Part shown: positions 1-14,311 of the stretch, piece by piece | Layout: each line of letters starts with the position of its first letter | Numbering within the stretch: the stretch's first letter is position 1 | Assembly: GCA_003255065.1 (NCBI GenBank) | Contig: QAOA01002030.1 | Location: forward strand, 291,090 to 355,089 | Reading direction: 5' to 3' | DNA from: Cercis canadensis | Taxonomy: Eukaryota > Streptophyta > Magnoliopsida > Fabales > Fabaceae | Length of the DNA stretch: 64,000 nt | Position numbers and translations under genes: made by a program | The notes under the pieces: model-generated | What the model was told of the DNA's origin: nothing | Database searches by the model: none | What the model saw: the letters and a program-made list of their open reading frames with translations, nothing else

Positions 1-3000
1 GAGAACAACTTTATATGGAAGAAAAAAACAGAAAAACAGTACTAAGACGTGCAGAAGAATGAAGTGTAACTGTGTTCAGGTAGTGAGACTGAGAACAGTG
101 ATGAATAACGATTAGCAGCAAACAGAGACAGAAAAGGAAGAGTTTCTGATGAATGTCATGCGAATTTTAAAACAAAAAAGAAAGGCATGCAGATACATCT
201 ATGAATTTAGAATGTTCAAAGGCTACAAATTTCCACGCAGCTCCGAAGCGCGTGCAGGTAAGATCCTATCGCTTGGACCGAGGCTCTTTGTCTGTGGTCC
301 AACATACTGACAAAGCAGTCACTTGTCTTCTTTTGTGACTCTCGTGAATTCTCCACGCGCCCACGCGCGTGAAAATCTGCGAAATGGTCAGAGTCTCAGA
401 CATTCTATGGCAGTTTGTGTCCCTAAGTTTGTGGTAAGCTGGAAAGAAGGAAAGAAACAGTGTGTAAGAGATCTCTGTTCCTTGACTCTGCTCCTCTGAC
501 CTGTCACAGACATTCTTTGCCAACGTTAGAAAACTAACCCCTTCCTTCTTTATTTTGTCCCATTTATTGGGTTTACCAATTAACTTCCTCAAACTTTTTA
601 ATGCTGTGTTTTGTATTAGTTTTTGAGATTAAGTTTTTTCACATGTAATTTGAAGATTACATTAAAAGAAAGTATATGACGAGAATAAAATTTATAATAT
701 TAAGTTTTTTAGTTTTTATGATTAAAATAAGTTTTATTAAAATTACATGTCATTAAAAATTTTAAATAAATTTATTTGACTCAAATTGTGTCATTTGTAT
801 AATTAATGTCAAATAGAATGAATGTAAATAGTATGTAATTAACATTAGTTTAACTAAAATAACTCAAGTGAGGTTTCGTTTGTCGAAATGATCATCATAT
901 AATTGTGTATCGTAAACATAAAAGTTATGTAATTAGTAATAATTTTTGACAAAAGAATTTATGATGATGATGATGATCTCGAAGATTACTATGATCTTTA
1001 GGTTATATGTTCTATAAATTTGGTTGCCCCAATTTTGTCGTCTTTTGATGCTCTTTCTTTGCCTATGCTTGCCATCAAAACCAGGGAATGAGACCGTATA
1101 AGAGTCCCACTCATGGATTAGCAAAAAAACAAAAAAAGAGTCTCACTCATACCCAACAATAAGTACAATCTCATATTATTACAAAATCATTCTCTCTCTT
1201 TCTCTCTCCCCTCTCTTACCTAACCAATGAGTGTTATAGTGAAATCAATTATTCAATATTCAAAGGGACAGACATGCTCTCTCATGCAAAATCATAATAG
1301 TTTTTTAATGATTTGAACAACTAATATACTCTTATGGAGAGTTGGAAGTCACTAAACTCAAGATGGATTTGTTTGCTGAGTTATTCTACTCACCAATATT
1401 TATATAAAATATCAATCTGAGATTTGTATCTCCATTGGGAATATATATTTAATCATATGCATGAATAATATATGACTAGGATTTCTTGAAGTACTACAAA
1501 AATTGCTCACTGAAGCTAGCTAGCTAGCTAGGTTTAGCTGCGCAAGATCAAACATCACAATCATTTTTGACAAAAAGCAACATCTAGGTCTTGGAGATCA
1601 TGCATGAAATTCTCTTCTAGATTTACTCTATTCAAGAAAAAATTAGAAAATTCAAAATTTAGTTACCTTTGGAAATTGCAACAATATGACAAAAACAACC
1701 TTTTGGGGTGGTCAGTCATCAACTAGGGTCTCCATAGATAGATCTGTCTCTCAATGTTCCAATTATTGCCTGAGGTTAATTGACACTGAAGTAATCATTA
1801 AAATAAGCAACACCTGATTGGAACTTCCTTGTTGATTGTTGAAAGAAGAACATAGGTTTACAATTCAAATACTAATTTAATATTTTAATCCTTCACTTTC
1901 ACTCCAAACTCTAGTTCAAGAACGCTTATACATTAGTCAACAAAGCGTTATTTAGCTTGGTTTGCTTTAGGTAACTGGTTCACATTTTGAAACTGATCAT
2001 AAACACATTTTTTTTAGGGCAAGATCATAAACACGTTTGTTGTGGAAATTAAGGTTATATTTAGTATTCATGAGGATAATTAGCTTCCCATTTGAGCAAT
2101 GGGCAGTTAAAGATTACTTCCATCTAGCAAACAATAGTTGACATGTTTCAGTTATCTCTTCAAGAAAGGTGGTCTGGACTGTGTACAATGAGAAATTATA
2201 AATAAAATAACCACTAAGTTGCAAGATAAATCTTTTAGATCCTAATATTAAATGGTATATTGGTCTTATAATCAAGAAAAATGGCCTATAGTCATGAGGT
2301 TATCTTTCTAAAAGGAGAAAGATAACATCAAATCCAATTTTTAACGAAAGAAAATCACACTTTTCCATTAGAGATACTGAGATATGAAGAATGTATATAA
2401 TAAGAAGGACAACCTTAGTATATTAAAGCTTTCTTTAACCACCATACTTGCTTTACTCTCTATTCACACCGAAACTCAAGAAACTTTCTAAAAGAACAGT
2501 TAAGGGCTCAATTTGACTGGGTAATGATTCTTTCCAGCAAATTAATTATGATTTATGATCAAATTCAATTGTCGCCCGCCAAAACATGATCAAGAAACTG
2601 CAATAAAATCAGTTATTTAGAATCCAAGGATCAAAGGAGATGGCTATTATAATGCAACACATTATCTTCTAAATCAATGTAAGAAACCTTCTACCAAAAT
2701 TCAACAATTTCTACCATGGAAAATTAAAGAAGAAGAAGAAGAAGACTCTCCATTTGAAATGTGTGGTATGAAGTACTTCATCATCATTGTTTTGAAGTCA
2801 TTACATTCACTATAGTAAACATCCTCATACAAAGCAACCTAAACCTATTAATTAAAAGGAAAGAGAAGAAACAAAGAAAAAAAATAAAAATTAAATTAAG
2901 AACTACCATTCCTAGGGTTTTTAATTTGATATAAAAGAAACAAAGTACTCATCCATATCCAAAAGCACTTCATTGATTGGGGAAATTATATATGGAGTTG

Positions 3001-3089
3001 GATGAAACTTTGGGTTGGAGCTAGGTTAATGAAATTGAGAAGCCACATGCTAACAAAAACCAGAAGCTTCACAGCAAGTACTGAAATTT
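1..3089. other. Left intergenic region, no supported gene
   Basis: I see no convincing gene here. Open frames on the minus strand near 266-592 and 933-1124 match no family I recognise and lack splice or domain support. A CG-rich patch at about 350-370 has several CGCG cores, the type bound by CAMTA factors, and could belong to a promoter of a gene to the left; this is inference. Simple repeats occur: a TGA/GAT run near 961, a CT-rich stretch at 1190-1220 and a GCTA run near 1515. The part next to 3089 is presumably the 3' UTR and downstream flank of the Dof gene. Confidence 0.5.
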
Positions 3090-4340
3090 CTATAATTGAT
3101 TGCTAGTAGTGGAGGAAGAACTAAACACAGAAAGATCTGTCCACGCTGCAGTAGCACCAGCAGTACTCCAATACTGCTCACTCCCTGGATTATTGATTCC
3201 CAAGAACTGCCTTGACAAATTCAGTTCCTGATTGTCTTCCATTTTCACTGAAGCCAGCTGAGTTATCAGCCCGGAAGCAGTTGCCTTCGGCCGGACCTGA
3301 GCCGCGCCACCGGCACCACCATATCCCGGTCCCTCGGCACCACCTTCAAATTGGTACAACCCATGTGAACCTTCCAAACCAGCCAAAAATGGAAATTGCT
3401 GTGTTTGTGGCATCCTCCATTGTTCCAATCCAGCTGCTGAGAAGATAGAGCCGCCACTGCCCCCCCCGTTGCCGCCACTTGGTCCACCTAAAGCACCACC
3501 TATATGAAAATTTAAGTCACCTACTCCCCCCATTGGTGCCGAAATTGCGTTATAATTGAGGCCATAGTTCAAGGCAATGTCTCCAGCAGCAAAATCTGTT
3601 AGTTGATGTATTGGGGTCATGAACCTGAGTGGTGGAACCTGAGGTCCGAGGCCTACCATATCAGCAGCAGAACCACTGTTAGAAGAGACTGAGTTATTTG
3701 AACTAGCGCTACCCGTTTGGCGATCCGAGCTCACCGGAGACTTTGAGCTGCTGCTTCCTTTGGTTCTCTTGTTCCTTCGGCAGCCGCCGCCTACGGGCAC
3801 ATTTCTCAAGGCCCCGCCTCTTGTCCAGTACCTTCTGCAGGTCTTGCAGAAGTGGCGGGGCTGCGAGAGGCTGTAGTTGTTGAAGTAGCAAAATTTGGTG
3901 TTTGTGGAATCGCATCGTGGGCATTTTAGTGCAGTCTCTGGCATAGGTATGTTAGCCATACGGGCTCGATCAGCCATAGACCCCGGCCTTATGGAGCCCG
4001 TGCCACCGACACCATGAGGTTGCGTGGGTGGTGCTGGTGGCGGATGTGGTGGAAGAAGCTGAGAACTTGGGCCGCTGCTTCCAGTTTGATGACTCGGTTG
4101 CTGCAATAACATAAAGGAGAAGAAAACTATGAGAAAAAGAAAGCGAAGCTATAGCAAAGAAATCAAATATCTGGTATATTCAACAAGGGGATAAACAAAA
4201 GTAACAAGAATATTTATGCTTTTGAATTTTTGCCTTTTAGGCAAAGAAACCCATAAGAAGAACCAAATTGAAGAAACCCTCCTCACCTGTTGTTGCCAGT
4301 TGGTTGGATCAAGATAAGCTGGGATGGAGGTAAAAACCAT
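3090..4340 (-). CDS. Dof zinc-finger transcription factor (DOF2.4/DOF5.1/OBP3-like clade)
   Basis: Plant-specific DNA-binding regulator that recognises AAAG cores in the nucleus. Exon 1 is 4340-4287 and encodes 18 residues ([18 protein letters not shown]). A phase-0 intron runs to the acceptor at 4101-4102, and exon 2 is 4100-3090, giving about 354 residues. The start is fixed by the conserved [15 protein letters not shown] opening shared by the DOF2.4/DOF5.1/OBP3 group. The Dof domain lies early in exon 2: [17 protein letters not shown], then [12 protein letters not shown], with four zinc-ligand cysteines in C-X2-C-X21-C-X2-C spacing, followed by the basic tail GGGCRRNKR. After it come Ser-rich and Gly-rich low-complexity stretches and a C-terminal [11 protein letters not shown] segment. 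In Arabidopsis this clade includes phloem and procambium regulators (PEAR1/PEAR2); any such role here is inference. The family call is firm, the orthology less so. Confidence 0.93.
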
Positions 4341-4379
4341 GGTTCCTCTGGGCTTTCTCTTTTGTAAAGGTTGATGGGT

Positions 4380-4500
4380 TTTTTGGAGGATAATAGTGGA
4401 GAATCACATCAACAAGGTAGAGAGAGAGTGTGTGTGTGAGCTGCAGATAGAGGGAGAGAAAGAGAAAGAGAAAGCAAGAAAGAAAGAGAAGGGGTAGCAA
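4380..4500 (-). promoter_or_regulatory. GA/CT-rich 5' leader of the Dof gene
   Basis: Immediately upstream of the Dof start codon the minus strand is a long CT tract (plus strand: gagagagtgtgtgtg, then gagaaagagaaagag). Such tracts are common in plant core promoters and 5' UTRs and can recruit GAGA-binding BBR/BPC proteins. I see no clear TATA box close by, so the transcription start is not placed. Confidence 0.4.
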
Positions 4501-7500
4501 CTAGCAAGCGTTAGGAGGTGGGAATGAGAAGCAAAAATAAAGGAGGGGCCTTTTAAGTATTTATATATAATTGTAGTTTATTGTTCATTTCTCTCGCCCC
4601 CCATAACATTCTTTATTTTTTTGTTGCTTTTTAGGGTTTTGAGAAGGTGATGTTTCTTAACCCATAAGCTTCTTTTTGATGCTCTCTGTGTAGCTACTGT
4701 GCTTGGAATTGAAAAAAGAGATTAGTGCCACTCCCTCCTGCATGAAAAAGTTATGTTTTTATATCTAATAATATATTATGTTTATGCTAGAGAGAGAAAG
4801 CAAGAGAGAGAGTGCTGACCAGCCTCTATATATAATATATATTTTATAGTTTGGTGTAGATTGGCAAACACAAACTTTAATAATGATTACATTACAAAAT
4901 TAGTGAATGAAATCATAAATTAATTTAAGGTGAAGAATTTTTTGATGTTTTGTTTTTTTTCATATTGAATAAAAAAAGGTGCCTATTGGTGCTTTAGTGA
5001 GATAAAATAGTCGAAGTGTCCCGACCGGATGAACCTTTTTTTGGTCCGGTCTGTTCCCTTCTCTCTTCTTTGTTTTTGCATGTAGAATATTTACCAACAA
5101 TGGAGCATATTTATCCCTGTTGGTACTCTCACGCGCCTACATGAGCAAAGTTGAGTCAAAACTCATATATTGCAGTGTTTTTGGCTTACATTACATGTAC
5201 TTAGAGAGAGAGAGGGAAGGGAGGGAACCCACCCAATAACTCTTTACCAGGTGTCTCTTATAGATACTTAGGGAGGGAGAGAAAGGGGGGACCCGAATGA
5301 GTCTTTCCCAAGTGTCTCTTATTGAGACCAAATGATTACCTATGGCTAAATATTTTGTTTACCCAAAAGGAGATTCAACAAAGAAAAGAAAAGAAAAGGA
5401 GAAACAAGGGTTTGATGGATTTAGGAAATTAATTATTGTATATAGAATATACTAAAAGAGAATGATTCGCAACCATTATTATTGTGCTTTTAGTATACAT
5501 TCATTTTGTTGTAAGTGTTTTAAGAGTAAGAGTCCTTTAAGGCACATTTATGAGATAATTTCATGCAGTACCTCAAATTGAGATCTCTTTACATCATGTG
5601 TGGATAGTGGCAAAACGAGGATTAAAACTCAGGAGGAAAGGGGAAGCTCAAGGGAGGCAATTGCTTCCCTACCCACTATGTGGTTGTGTGTAGAAGTAGG
5701 AACCAGATCAAAACAAGGGAGACTTGAACAGAAACATATATAAGGATTCTCAAACCATGAAATTTCTGATCATTCCCTCATTAATTGCTTAGGAAATGCT
5801 ATATCTCTAAGTACATGAAGTCTTAAATTTTACCATTTTCTTCATGCATGCATGCAAACTCAAAACATTTTCTTCATATATGCAAACTCAAAAAAGTTGA
5901 AAATCTTAATGGATAGTCCCGATGGAATGCATGCAAATTAACAAAAACAAATTGGCTACAAAATTGAATTACTTACAACAGAATGACCATAATTTATAAT
6001 GTTTTAATGATTAAATTTTATTAATAAAATAACTATTTCCATGAATCAAACTGAACATATTTTATCCGACTTATTTTGCATATATGGCCAGGACTTGATA
6101 GCTTTCTCAAACAAACTTTTTTTTTTTGAAAAAAAGAAAAAAGAAAAAGCANTTTTTTTGAAAAAAGAAAAAAGAAAAAGCACTATTGGGTTAAATTTTA
6201 GTAGTTTTCAAATGTCAATGGAGGTTTATGTTGAGTGTAAAGAAATGTTCCTGTAAACTTTGAAAAAAAAATAGCTAAGTACAAAAGAGGTTTGAGTTTA
6301 CTCATTCATAATTTTTTTATGCCTTATTCTATTTTACATGAACATTTTTATTGATTAGTAAGTACTACAACTTGAATTTTATATATCTATTCAAATGCCT
6401 ACTTACCTCAACTTAATTATAAAGTTATTACATGAAATATTTTCATCACTCAATTAAATAATGCTATCTATAAAAAAACTTAATCATAAGTAAGCACAAG
6501 TATACAAATACACTATTGAATTTAGGTAGCCCCATATAAACTATTTTTTGTGTTCATTTATTACGTTAATTGGAATATCGCTCACTAGCATATATTCCAC
6601 CTAATTTATGCATACACAAACTCGTATTTACAACTTTCCAAAAACTAAATGTTAGAACAGAATTGTACTATCTTATCTTTACGTACCCACCAGTAATCAA
6701 AGATTAATTTATGATTGAAGATCTAACATTAACAAAACAGTATATTAAATTAGAGGCTATTTGGGTTGTAGATTATATGGTCACACAAAGCTCTATGTAC
6801 AAGGAGAGGATATTTGTGTTTTAGGCCTCCCATTGACAATAAGGGAGGTTCTCAAAGAGCTCCCTCACACAAGACTATATCTATGAGTGTTTTGACAACA
6901 AAACTCTTAAAATTGAGATAACTCGTTCCATATTTAATAAGTCTAACCTCTTCCAAAAAGTAGTATTAAGCTCAGGTTATGTGTGTATGTATAATTAGAG
7001 GATAACTTATTGAATGGATTTAGTATCTAGAAAAGATTATGGCAATTCGCTACACAAATATGATAAAATAGTAGTGATGAGAAGTTACTTTATCACTATA
7101 TGGAAATTTGTGGATATATTTGTGTATACACTTGGTATGACTTAAATTGTGAAGAGCACCTTGGCTCACACTAGTGTGTAGGAATAGTTTCTCCAATTAT
7201 TAAGAGCATGACAATCCTATATTGGATTGTTGGTAGGTGGAATAAGATATAAAGGGATTCCGCCGTCAAAAGCAAACACTAACCAATTAGATGAAGCAAC
7301 CGAGCGGGACTCGGTGACTGGCTATTACTGCTATTTTTGGCCAAAAAAACAAGAATCAAAAAAGAAATAAAGACTTAAATAGTACTGCTGCTGACCAGAA
7401 AATCCCATAGGACATAGGTAGGGGAAGCTTAAGACGTAAGTAAGATCACCCTTGGGACATAATAATACATTGCTTCTAAACTATAATTTTGATTTATATG

Positions 7501-8564
7501 GTAATACCATTCACCATGAATTCTTATAATATGTGGACCAAAACTAGAGCATAACAAAGGTTGCGCAGTTAGGAATTCTTAAGTGGGACTTTTCAGACAC
7601 TCTTATCCATATTTCCACTTTATGGACATTTCTTCTCACTCTCCTAGTAATTTCAAACTTCGAGATGACAAGTAGAGGAGCATACTTCAATGTTAAGTGT
7701 GTTATTACGTGATATTAAGATTGTTCTTAGGACTTAATATAAATTTTGTGCTCAAATTAAGAGTAGTAGCCAAAGTTTTTTTTTTAAAAAAAACAAAATT
7801 ACTGCAATGCCACTTAAGCCAACATCCTTTGGTTCCACAACAAACTTCATGTTACAACTCAACTGTGGACTCTTTTCATATGATGCTAATCGTTGTGCTA
7901 ATATATATTGTATTTTGATACAAGGTTAAACTTTAGACACAGGAAGATAAATATGTTACTGGTCTAAACAGTAATTTCGGTGCCGTAAGAGTTATTTTGT
8001 AATTACTTTTGGGTTACTCTTTCTCATGGAAGGTAATAATCAACAGTAATTATTTGAGATTAAGTTCAATATTGAAAAGGAGATTAAGAGTTCATTATTT
8101 TAGTAAAAGTTGTGAGATAAGCTAACTACAGCAAAGGGGACTGAATTGGGTGTTTCGAAAATAATTGCAGATTTCTCAAACTTAAGAACTTTAAAGCATA
8201 AATGCAGAAGCTAAGTTTGAGCCTTATTATTTTTACATTTTCACTTTTTTAATTTGCTCTTACTTGTTGATGAGACCAAATTTAAATAATCTTGCTCAAA
8301 ATTTTTTACTTTCAATCTTTAGGATTAAACTTCGATATTTTCATCTTGTTGTATCAATATTTTGTTATCATCGAAAATTCATTTGACCTAAGTCAACAAA
8401 AATAACTTAGATTGTGAAACTCAGAAGAAAATATACGCTTAAAAAATATTTTTGGATGAAAATACTTTTCTTATAAAAAATACTGGGTATTTACTTTTAT
8501 AATTTTCTTCTTTTTGATTAAATTTGTTCCTCTTGAAATGGATACCCATTTTCTCCTCAAATGA
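4501..8564. other. AT-rich intergenic region
   Basis: About 4 kb without a supported gene. It holds the distal promoter of the Dof gene, an imperfect tandem duplication at 5199-5332, a single N at 6152 between two copies of a T-run plus A/G-rich motif, and unique AT-rich DNA. Open frames at 6041-6256 and 7697-7918 are low complexity and match nothing I know. Some of the last few hundred bases may belong to the Helitron, whose left end I could not identify. Confidence 0.5.
5199..5332. repeat. Imperfect tandem duplication (about 67 bp unit, two copies)
   Basis: Two adjacent units share the order ACTTAG, a purine-rich GAGGGA block, an ACCC motif, an AACTCTTT/GAGTCTTT block and GGTGTCTCTTAT/AGTGTCTCTTAT. 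They differ by several substitutions, so the duplication is not recent. No coding content. Confidence 0.5.
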
Positions 8565-11500
8565 AAAGATTGCACCTATATAACTACCACAGATGCAGCA
8601 ATACGTGTCACCCAAACAGGTACCTAAGATAGTATGTTGTTGATATATATTATATTTACATTTAATGCCCTCATGATGATCAAAGATAAATACACTTTCA
8701 TATGCAATCTCAAAATTACACAGGTCTGCTTACACCACAAGTTTTTAAAGAATCACGAGCTTCAAGAATTAATATTATCAGGCAAAAACGTCACAGATCT
8801 CATGACAAAGACATGCGTACAATTTATATATTTATATTTTTTCGTATCTATGGTATTTATTTAATGTGACTTAACAATACAGAGAATACACCCCCGTATC
8901 ATCGTGGAAGTAGAATCATGCAATCGTTACAATCAAATGTATCAGATTATCACAATATTGCTAATGTTGAGAATTTAATAGAAGTTGGCAATCAAATGGA
9001 CACCATTGACCAATCGATAGAGTTAACACAGACAGGTACGTGTGATAATCTATGATAATCATGTATGCATTTTTATATAGCTTAAATACGATGGTGTATA
9101 ATATGATGTCATTTACAACAGATTTGATAGATGAAGAAATGGATGACATAGAAACTAATACAATGTATGAAAATCAGAACTGTAGCAATGATGATACACG
9201 TCCAGGTATGAAATAAATACAGTATATTCTTAAACACCTCATTCTTACATACTATACATAAATACTAATCATATAATTTTATCGTAATGACCAGATACAC
9301 AAACTATCGCCTATTATGATATTGGAGATTCCACATGGAATTGTGAGTTTTGTGGCGCATTACATTGGTATAATGAAAGGTTAAAAAAAGATAAGAGACC
9401 AAAGAAGCCTAAGTTCGGGATGTGTTGTCATCAGGGAAAAATTCAGTTGCTATTATTGGAAAATCCTCCCAGTACATTATTGAATTTGTTGGATGGTACT
9501 GATGGGAGAAGGAACAACTTTATTCAGAATATTCGGGCTTACAATATGATGTTTTCTTTCACATCACTCGGTGGTAGAGTAGATAACTCATTAAATATGG
9601 AACGAGGAATCAAGATGTTCCGAATGGGTGGTCAGAATTTTCACTCACTAGGTAGCTTGCTTCCAAATGAAGGGTCAGACCCTAAATTTGCACAGATGTA
9701 TATTTATGATACAGAAAATGAGGTATCTAATCGTATACGAGCATACAGGTAAACTAAAGTGATTTGATATTCATTTATCTTAACTAATTGTCTTAAATTC
9801 CTTATTAGAGAATCTAACTTGCATAATATATCTATATTGTCAGGAGTATTCTATCCATACTAAATTATATCATTGACTATATTTAATATTTCATATTACT
9901 AAACAATCTGTATTTTTTAATGCAGTCGATCCGAAGCAGGTGCTGATAAACTGGATCCTACTATTGTTGAAGACTTAAAGAAAATGATTGACGAGCACAA
10001 TGTCTTAGCAAAGGTATTCAGGAATGCAAGGGATCGTTATCAAAGCAACCCATTCACCAATGTACAGATGAGGCTTATTGCTAAACGTGGAGCTGATGGT
10101 AGGACATACAACAAGCCTACTTCAAATGAAGTTGCTGTACTAATAGTTGGAGATGTTGATAGTCTTGAGAATGGCAGAGATATTATAATAGAAGCTAAGT
10201 CCGGAGAACTACAAAGGATATGCGAAATTCATCCTGCATATCTCGCATTACAGTATCCCCTATTATTTCCATATGCAGAAGATGGATATAGAGATGACAT
10301 CATTTTGAGAGGATCAATCATAACTGAAACTGCCAAGAGGGTGAGAGTGTCAATGAGGGAATTCTTTGCCTTTAGGCTCATGGAAAGAAACGATGAAGCT
10401 CACATGTTACTCTTATCAAGAAAATTATTTCAACAGTTTTTGGTTGATGCATTCACAATGATTGAGTCATCTAGATTGAGATATATCAGGATGAACCAAA
10501 CCATACTAAGAGCAGAATTGTACAAAGGTCTCACTGAGTGTGTCTTGAGCGAGGATACTGTTGGATCATTTGTGGGTAAACGTATAGTCCTGCCGTCTTC
10601 TTTTACTGGTGGAATAAGGTATATGTTCCAGAATTACCAAGACTGCATGTCTATATGTCTTTGGGCTGGATATCCAGATTTATTTATCACATTTACATGT
10701 AATCCACGATGGCTTGAAATACAGCGTTATATTAAAGAAAGAGGTCTCGGTGCTGAAGACAGGCCTGACATTGTATCCAGAGTCTTTAAAATCAAACTGG
10801 ACGAGCTTATTAGGGATTTAAAGCAAGGGGAATATTTTGGAAAGGTCCAATCAGGTATGTATATCCATTTTCTTAACTTATATACAAAAAGTCAAACAAC
10901 TTTATGACTAGGAAAGTAATTGTATACATTAATTGTTATATATATACTCTGTAATGTGTTATAATAATAATTTTTTTACAGTGGTATATACGATCGAATT
11001 TCAGAAGCGTGGCTTGCCTCATGCTCATATATTGTTATTCTTGCACCCTGGTCATAAGCACCCCACCCCCGATGACATTGACAAAATAATATCTGCTGAG
11101 ATTCCTAATAAAGAAGAAAATCCTAGATTGTATGAAATTGTTAGGGATTGCATGATGCACGGTCCATGTGGTGCTGCCAATGCTAAATCACCGTGTATGA
11201 GAGACGGAAAATGTACGAGACACTTTCCTAAGAAATTTGTAGATAGAACATCGATTGATGAAGATGGATACCCTTGCTACAGAAGGAGGGACGATGGCAA
11301 CTCTGTTGATAAGAACGGTGTACTACTTGATAACAGGTAAGAGTAAATATCATTTATCTATCATATGTCATGTCGTTTATTTGATTCAGATAAATTATAA
11401 ATAGAAACTGTATTTAGTTAATTATATATACATTTTTGAACAGGTTTGTTGTTCCGTATAACAAAGATGTCCTTTTGAAGTATGAGGCACACATTAATAT

Positions 11501-14311
11501 TGAGTGGTGTAACCAATCGAGGGCAATTAAATATCTATTCAAATACATAAATAAGGGGTTCGATCGCATCACAGCTGCTTTTTACCAGTCAAATGACAAT
11601 AATTCACAGAATCATTTAGTGGATGAGATTAATATGTATTACGATTGTAGATTCATTTCTGCATGTGAAGCAGCTTGGAGGATATTTTCGTTTGACATTC
11701 ACCACCGAGAGCCGCCGGTAGAAAGGCTATCATTTCATCTACCAGATGAGCAGTTTGTTGTCTTTCAGGAGAGTGAAAACCTTGATGATGTTGTGAACAG
11801 AACAAGTATGAAATTGACTAAATTTCTAGCTTGGTTTGAGGCAAATAAGAAATATCCACATGTTAGACATCTGACGTATGCTGAGTTCCCAAATTACTTT
11901 GTCTGGAAACAACAGACCAAAGAGTGGTTACCAAGGAAGAAAGGGTTTTCGGTTGGGAGATTATATTATGTTCCACCAGGGACCGGTGAGTTGTATTATA
12001 TGAGGCTCTTGCTGAACATTCAAAAAGGATACACAAGCTATGAAGACATTAGAACAATTAATGGGGTTGTCTATGCTACATTTAAAGCAGCATGTTATGC
12101 AATTGGTCTTCTTGATGATGATAATGAATTTATAGAAGGTATAAAGGAAGCTAGCGGATGGGGCACAGGCCATTACCTGAGGAGCTTATTCGTCACGCTC
12201 CTACTATCAAATAGTATATGTAGGTCAGATCAAGTCTGGGAACAGACGTGGAAATTGATGTCAGATGATATCATTCATAGACGGCGCAGACTATTCAATA
12301 ATCCAGGTAAAACTTATTATGTTATGAAATAAATATATATGCGACTTAAATATGGATGCATTTTTTCAAAACTAAAATATTATCTAATAAAGTATGCAAA
12401 TATAATTACTCTGACACCTAATTTTGTCACAGGACTATCCATGAGTGACAATGAGGTTAAAGAACACACACTAGCAGAGATAGAGAAGTTGTTACGAAAT
12501 TATGGCAAGAGTCTGCGTGACTATCCACCAATGCCATTGGCGAATAATTTTGGTGATTTATATGAAGATAATAGACTTATTCATGATGAGACTGCCTATG
12601 ACAAGGATAAGCTAACACAAGAGCACATGGAATTATTCTCAAGTCTTACCGATGAGCAGAAGACTGTCTTTGCAAAAATCATGTCAGCTGTTTCTTCTGA
12701 GAATGGTGGTCAGTTCTTTCTTTATGGTTATGGTGGAACCGGAAAAACATTTGTCTACAGAACACTAACTGCAGCTTTACGTTCTAATGGTAAGATAGTA
12801 CTGACAGTCGCTTCAAGTGGTATTGCATCACTTCTCCTTCCTGGTGGTAGAACAGCACATTCCAGATTTTGTATCCCTCTTAATGTCAATGAGGATACAT
12901 TTTGTAACATAAAACCAGGGACGTCCCTGTCAGAACTACTAGCTGCTACAAAGTTGATCATTTGGGGCGAGGCCCCTATGACGCATAAACATTGTTTTGA
13001 GGCATTGGATAGAACCCTTGGAGATATACTGAAGCATACAGATACAGCAACCGCAGAGACGCCATTTGGTGGTAAAGTTGTGGTACTAGGTGGGGACTTC
13101 AGACAAATACTCCCAGTTATACCCAGTGGAAGTAGACAAGATATTGTTGCTGCAACTATAAACTCTTCTTACCTATGGAAACATTTTCAGGTGCTAATCT
13201 CAAGTTGAAATTCATTATGTATAACATTAGTAAAGTATGACTATTCATATATTTTTTGCCCCAAATTTGTGCAGGTTTTAAACTTAACCAAAAACATGAG
13301 ATTGGAAACAGGGTCTGTAGATCCCCACACAGTTGAGCTGAGAGAGTTCTCCAATTGGATATTGAAGGTTGGTGACGGTGAAGCAAGAGATACCAATGAT
13401 GGTGAAGCTATAATTCAGATACCAGATGACATATCCCTACGATGTAGCGGTGATCCAATTCATGATATTGTGGAGTCGACTTATCCTGGATTCCTGACAA
13501 ATATGCAAGATCCAACATACTGCCAAGAAAGAGCTATACTAGCCCCTACATTGGAAGTGGTAAGAAAAATCAATGATTATATGGTTTCTTTATTGCCTGG
13601 TGATGAAAAGATTTATTTGAGTTCGGACAGTACGTGCAAATCGTGGGGAAATGGACTAGATGATATTCATACACCCGAATTCCTAAATGGTATCACCCCA
13701 TCCGGCCTTCCAAACCACAGGTTAGTACTAAAGCTGGGCGTACCTGTCATGTTAATAAGGAACATAGATCAACGAAATGGATTGTGCAATGGAACAAGAC
13801 TGATAATCACCCAACTTGGGAGATATGTGCTAGAAGGAAAAGTTATTTCTGGGAGTAACATTGGAGAAAAAGTGTTCATACCAAGGATGAACCTGACATC
13901 CTCTGACAAGAAAATGCCTTTTAAATTACAGAGAAGACAATTCCCCCTGCAAGTTTGCTTTGCTATGTCAATCAATAAAAGTCAAGGCCAAACCCTTTCG
14001 TATGTTGGGTTATATCTACCAAAACCAGTCTTCAGTCATGGACAACTATATGTAGCTTTCTCAAGGGTTCGAACAAGGAGCGGCCTCAAAGTTCTGGCAA
14101 TCGATACAAATGGGAGTTCTACAACAAGGACCATAAATGTTGTCTACAAAGAGGTGTTCAACAAAATCACACAAAAAGGTACACCATAACTTAATTAAAT
14201 CATGCCCGTTAATACACATACAAACACAATATATTTGATATCATACATTATAATTATACAAATATTGCAATTCCAGTTTCAGAGCAAGTTCATGGGAACT
14301 ACGACGTATAA
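8565..14311 (+). CDS. Helitron Rep/Pif1-like helicase (11 exons, start codon not found)
   Basis: Rolling-circle replication initiator fused to a 5'-3' helicase. Exons: <8565-8619, 8724-8816, 8883-9035, 9122-9205, 9295-9748, 9926-10854, 10982-11336, 11444-12306, 12433-13190, 13275-14178 and 14277-14311. All join in one open frame of about 1560 codons with no internal stop. Order of parts: a Cys-rich finger (CEFCGALHW) in exon 5; the Rep HUH motif PHAH at 11017-11028; the two-tyrosine Rep motif YLFKY at 11532-11546; then the Pif1 helicase with Walker A GYGGTGKT at 12726-12749, motif [13 protein letters not shown], motif [10 protein letters not shown] and motif VI YVAFSRV. Walker B reads WGEAPM instead of the usual WDEAPM (codon 12966-12968), so the catalytic Asp is Gly. 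An in-frame TGA at 8562-8564 precedes the first exon and no ATG follows it there, so the N-terminus is uncertain or lost. Confidence 0.92.

Noticed and set aside
266..592. 108-codon open frame on the minus strand
   Set aside because: No recognisable domain, uneven composition, no splice or promoter support; left as intergenic.
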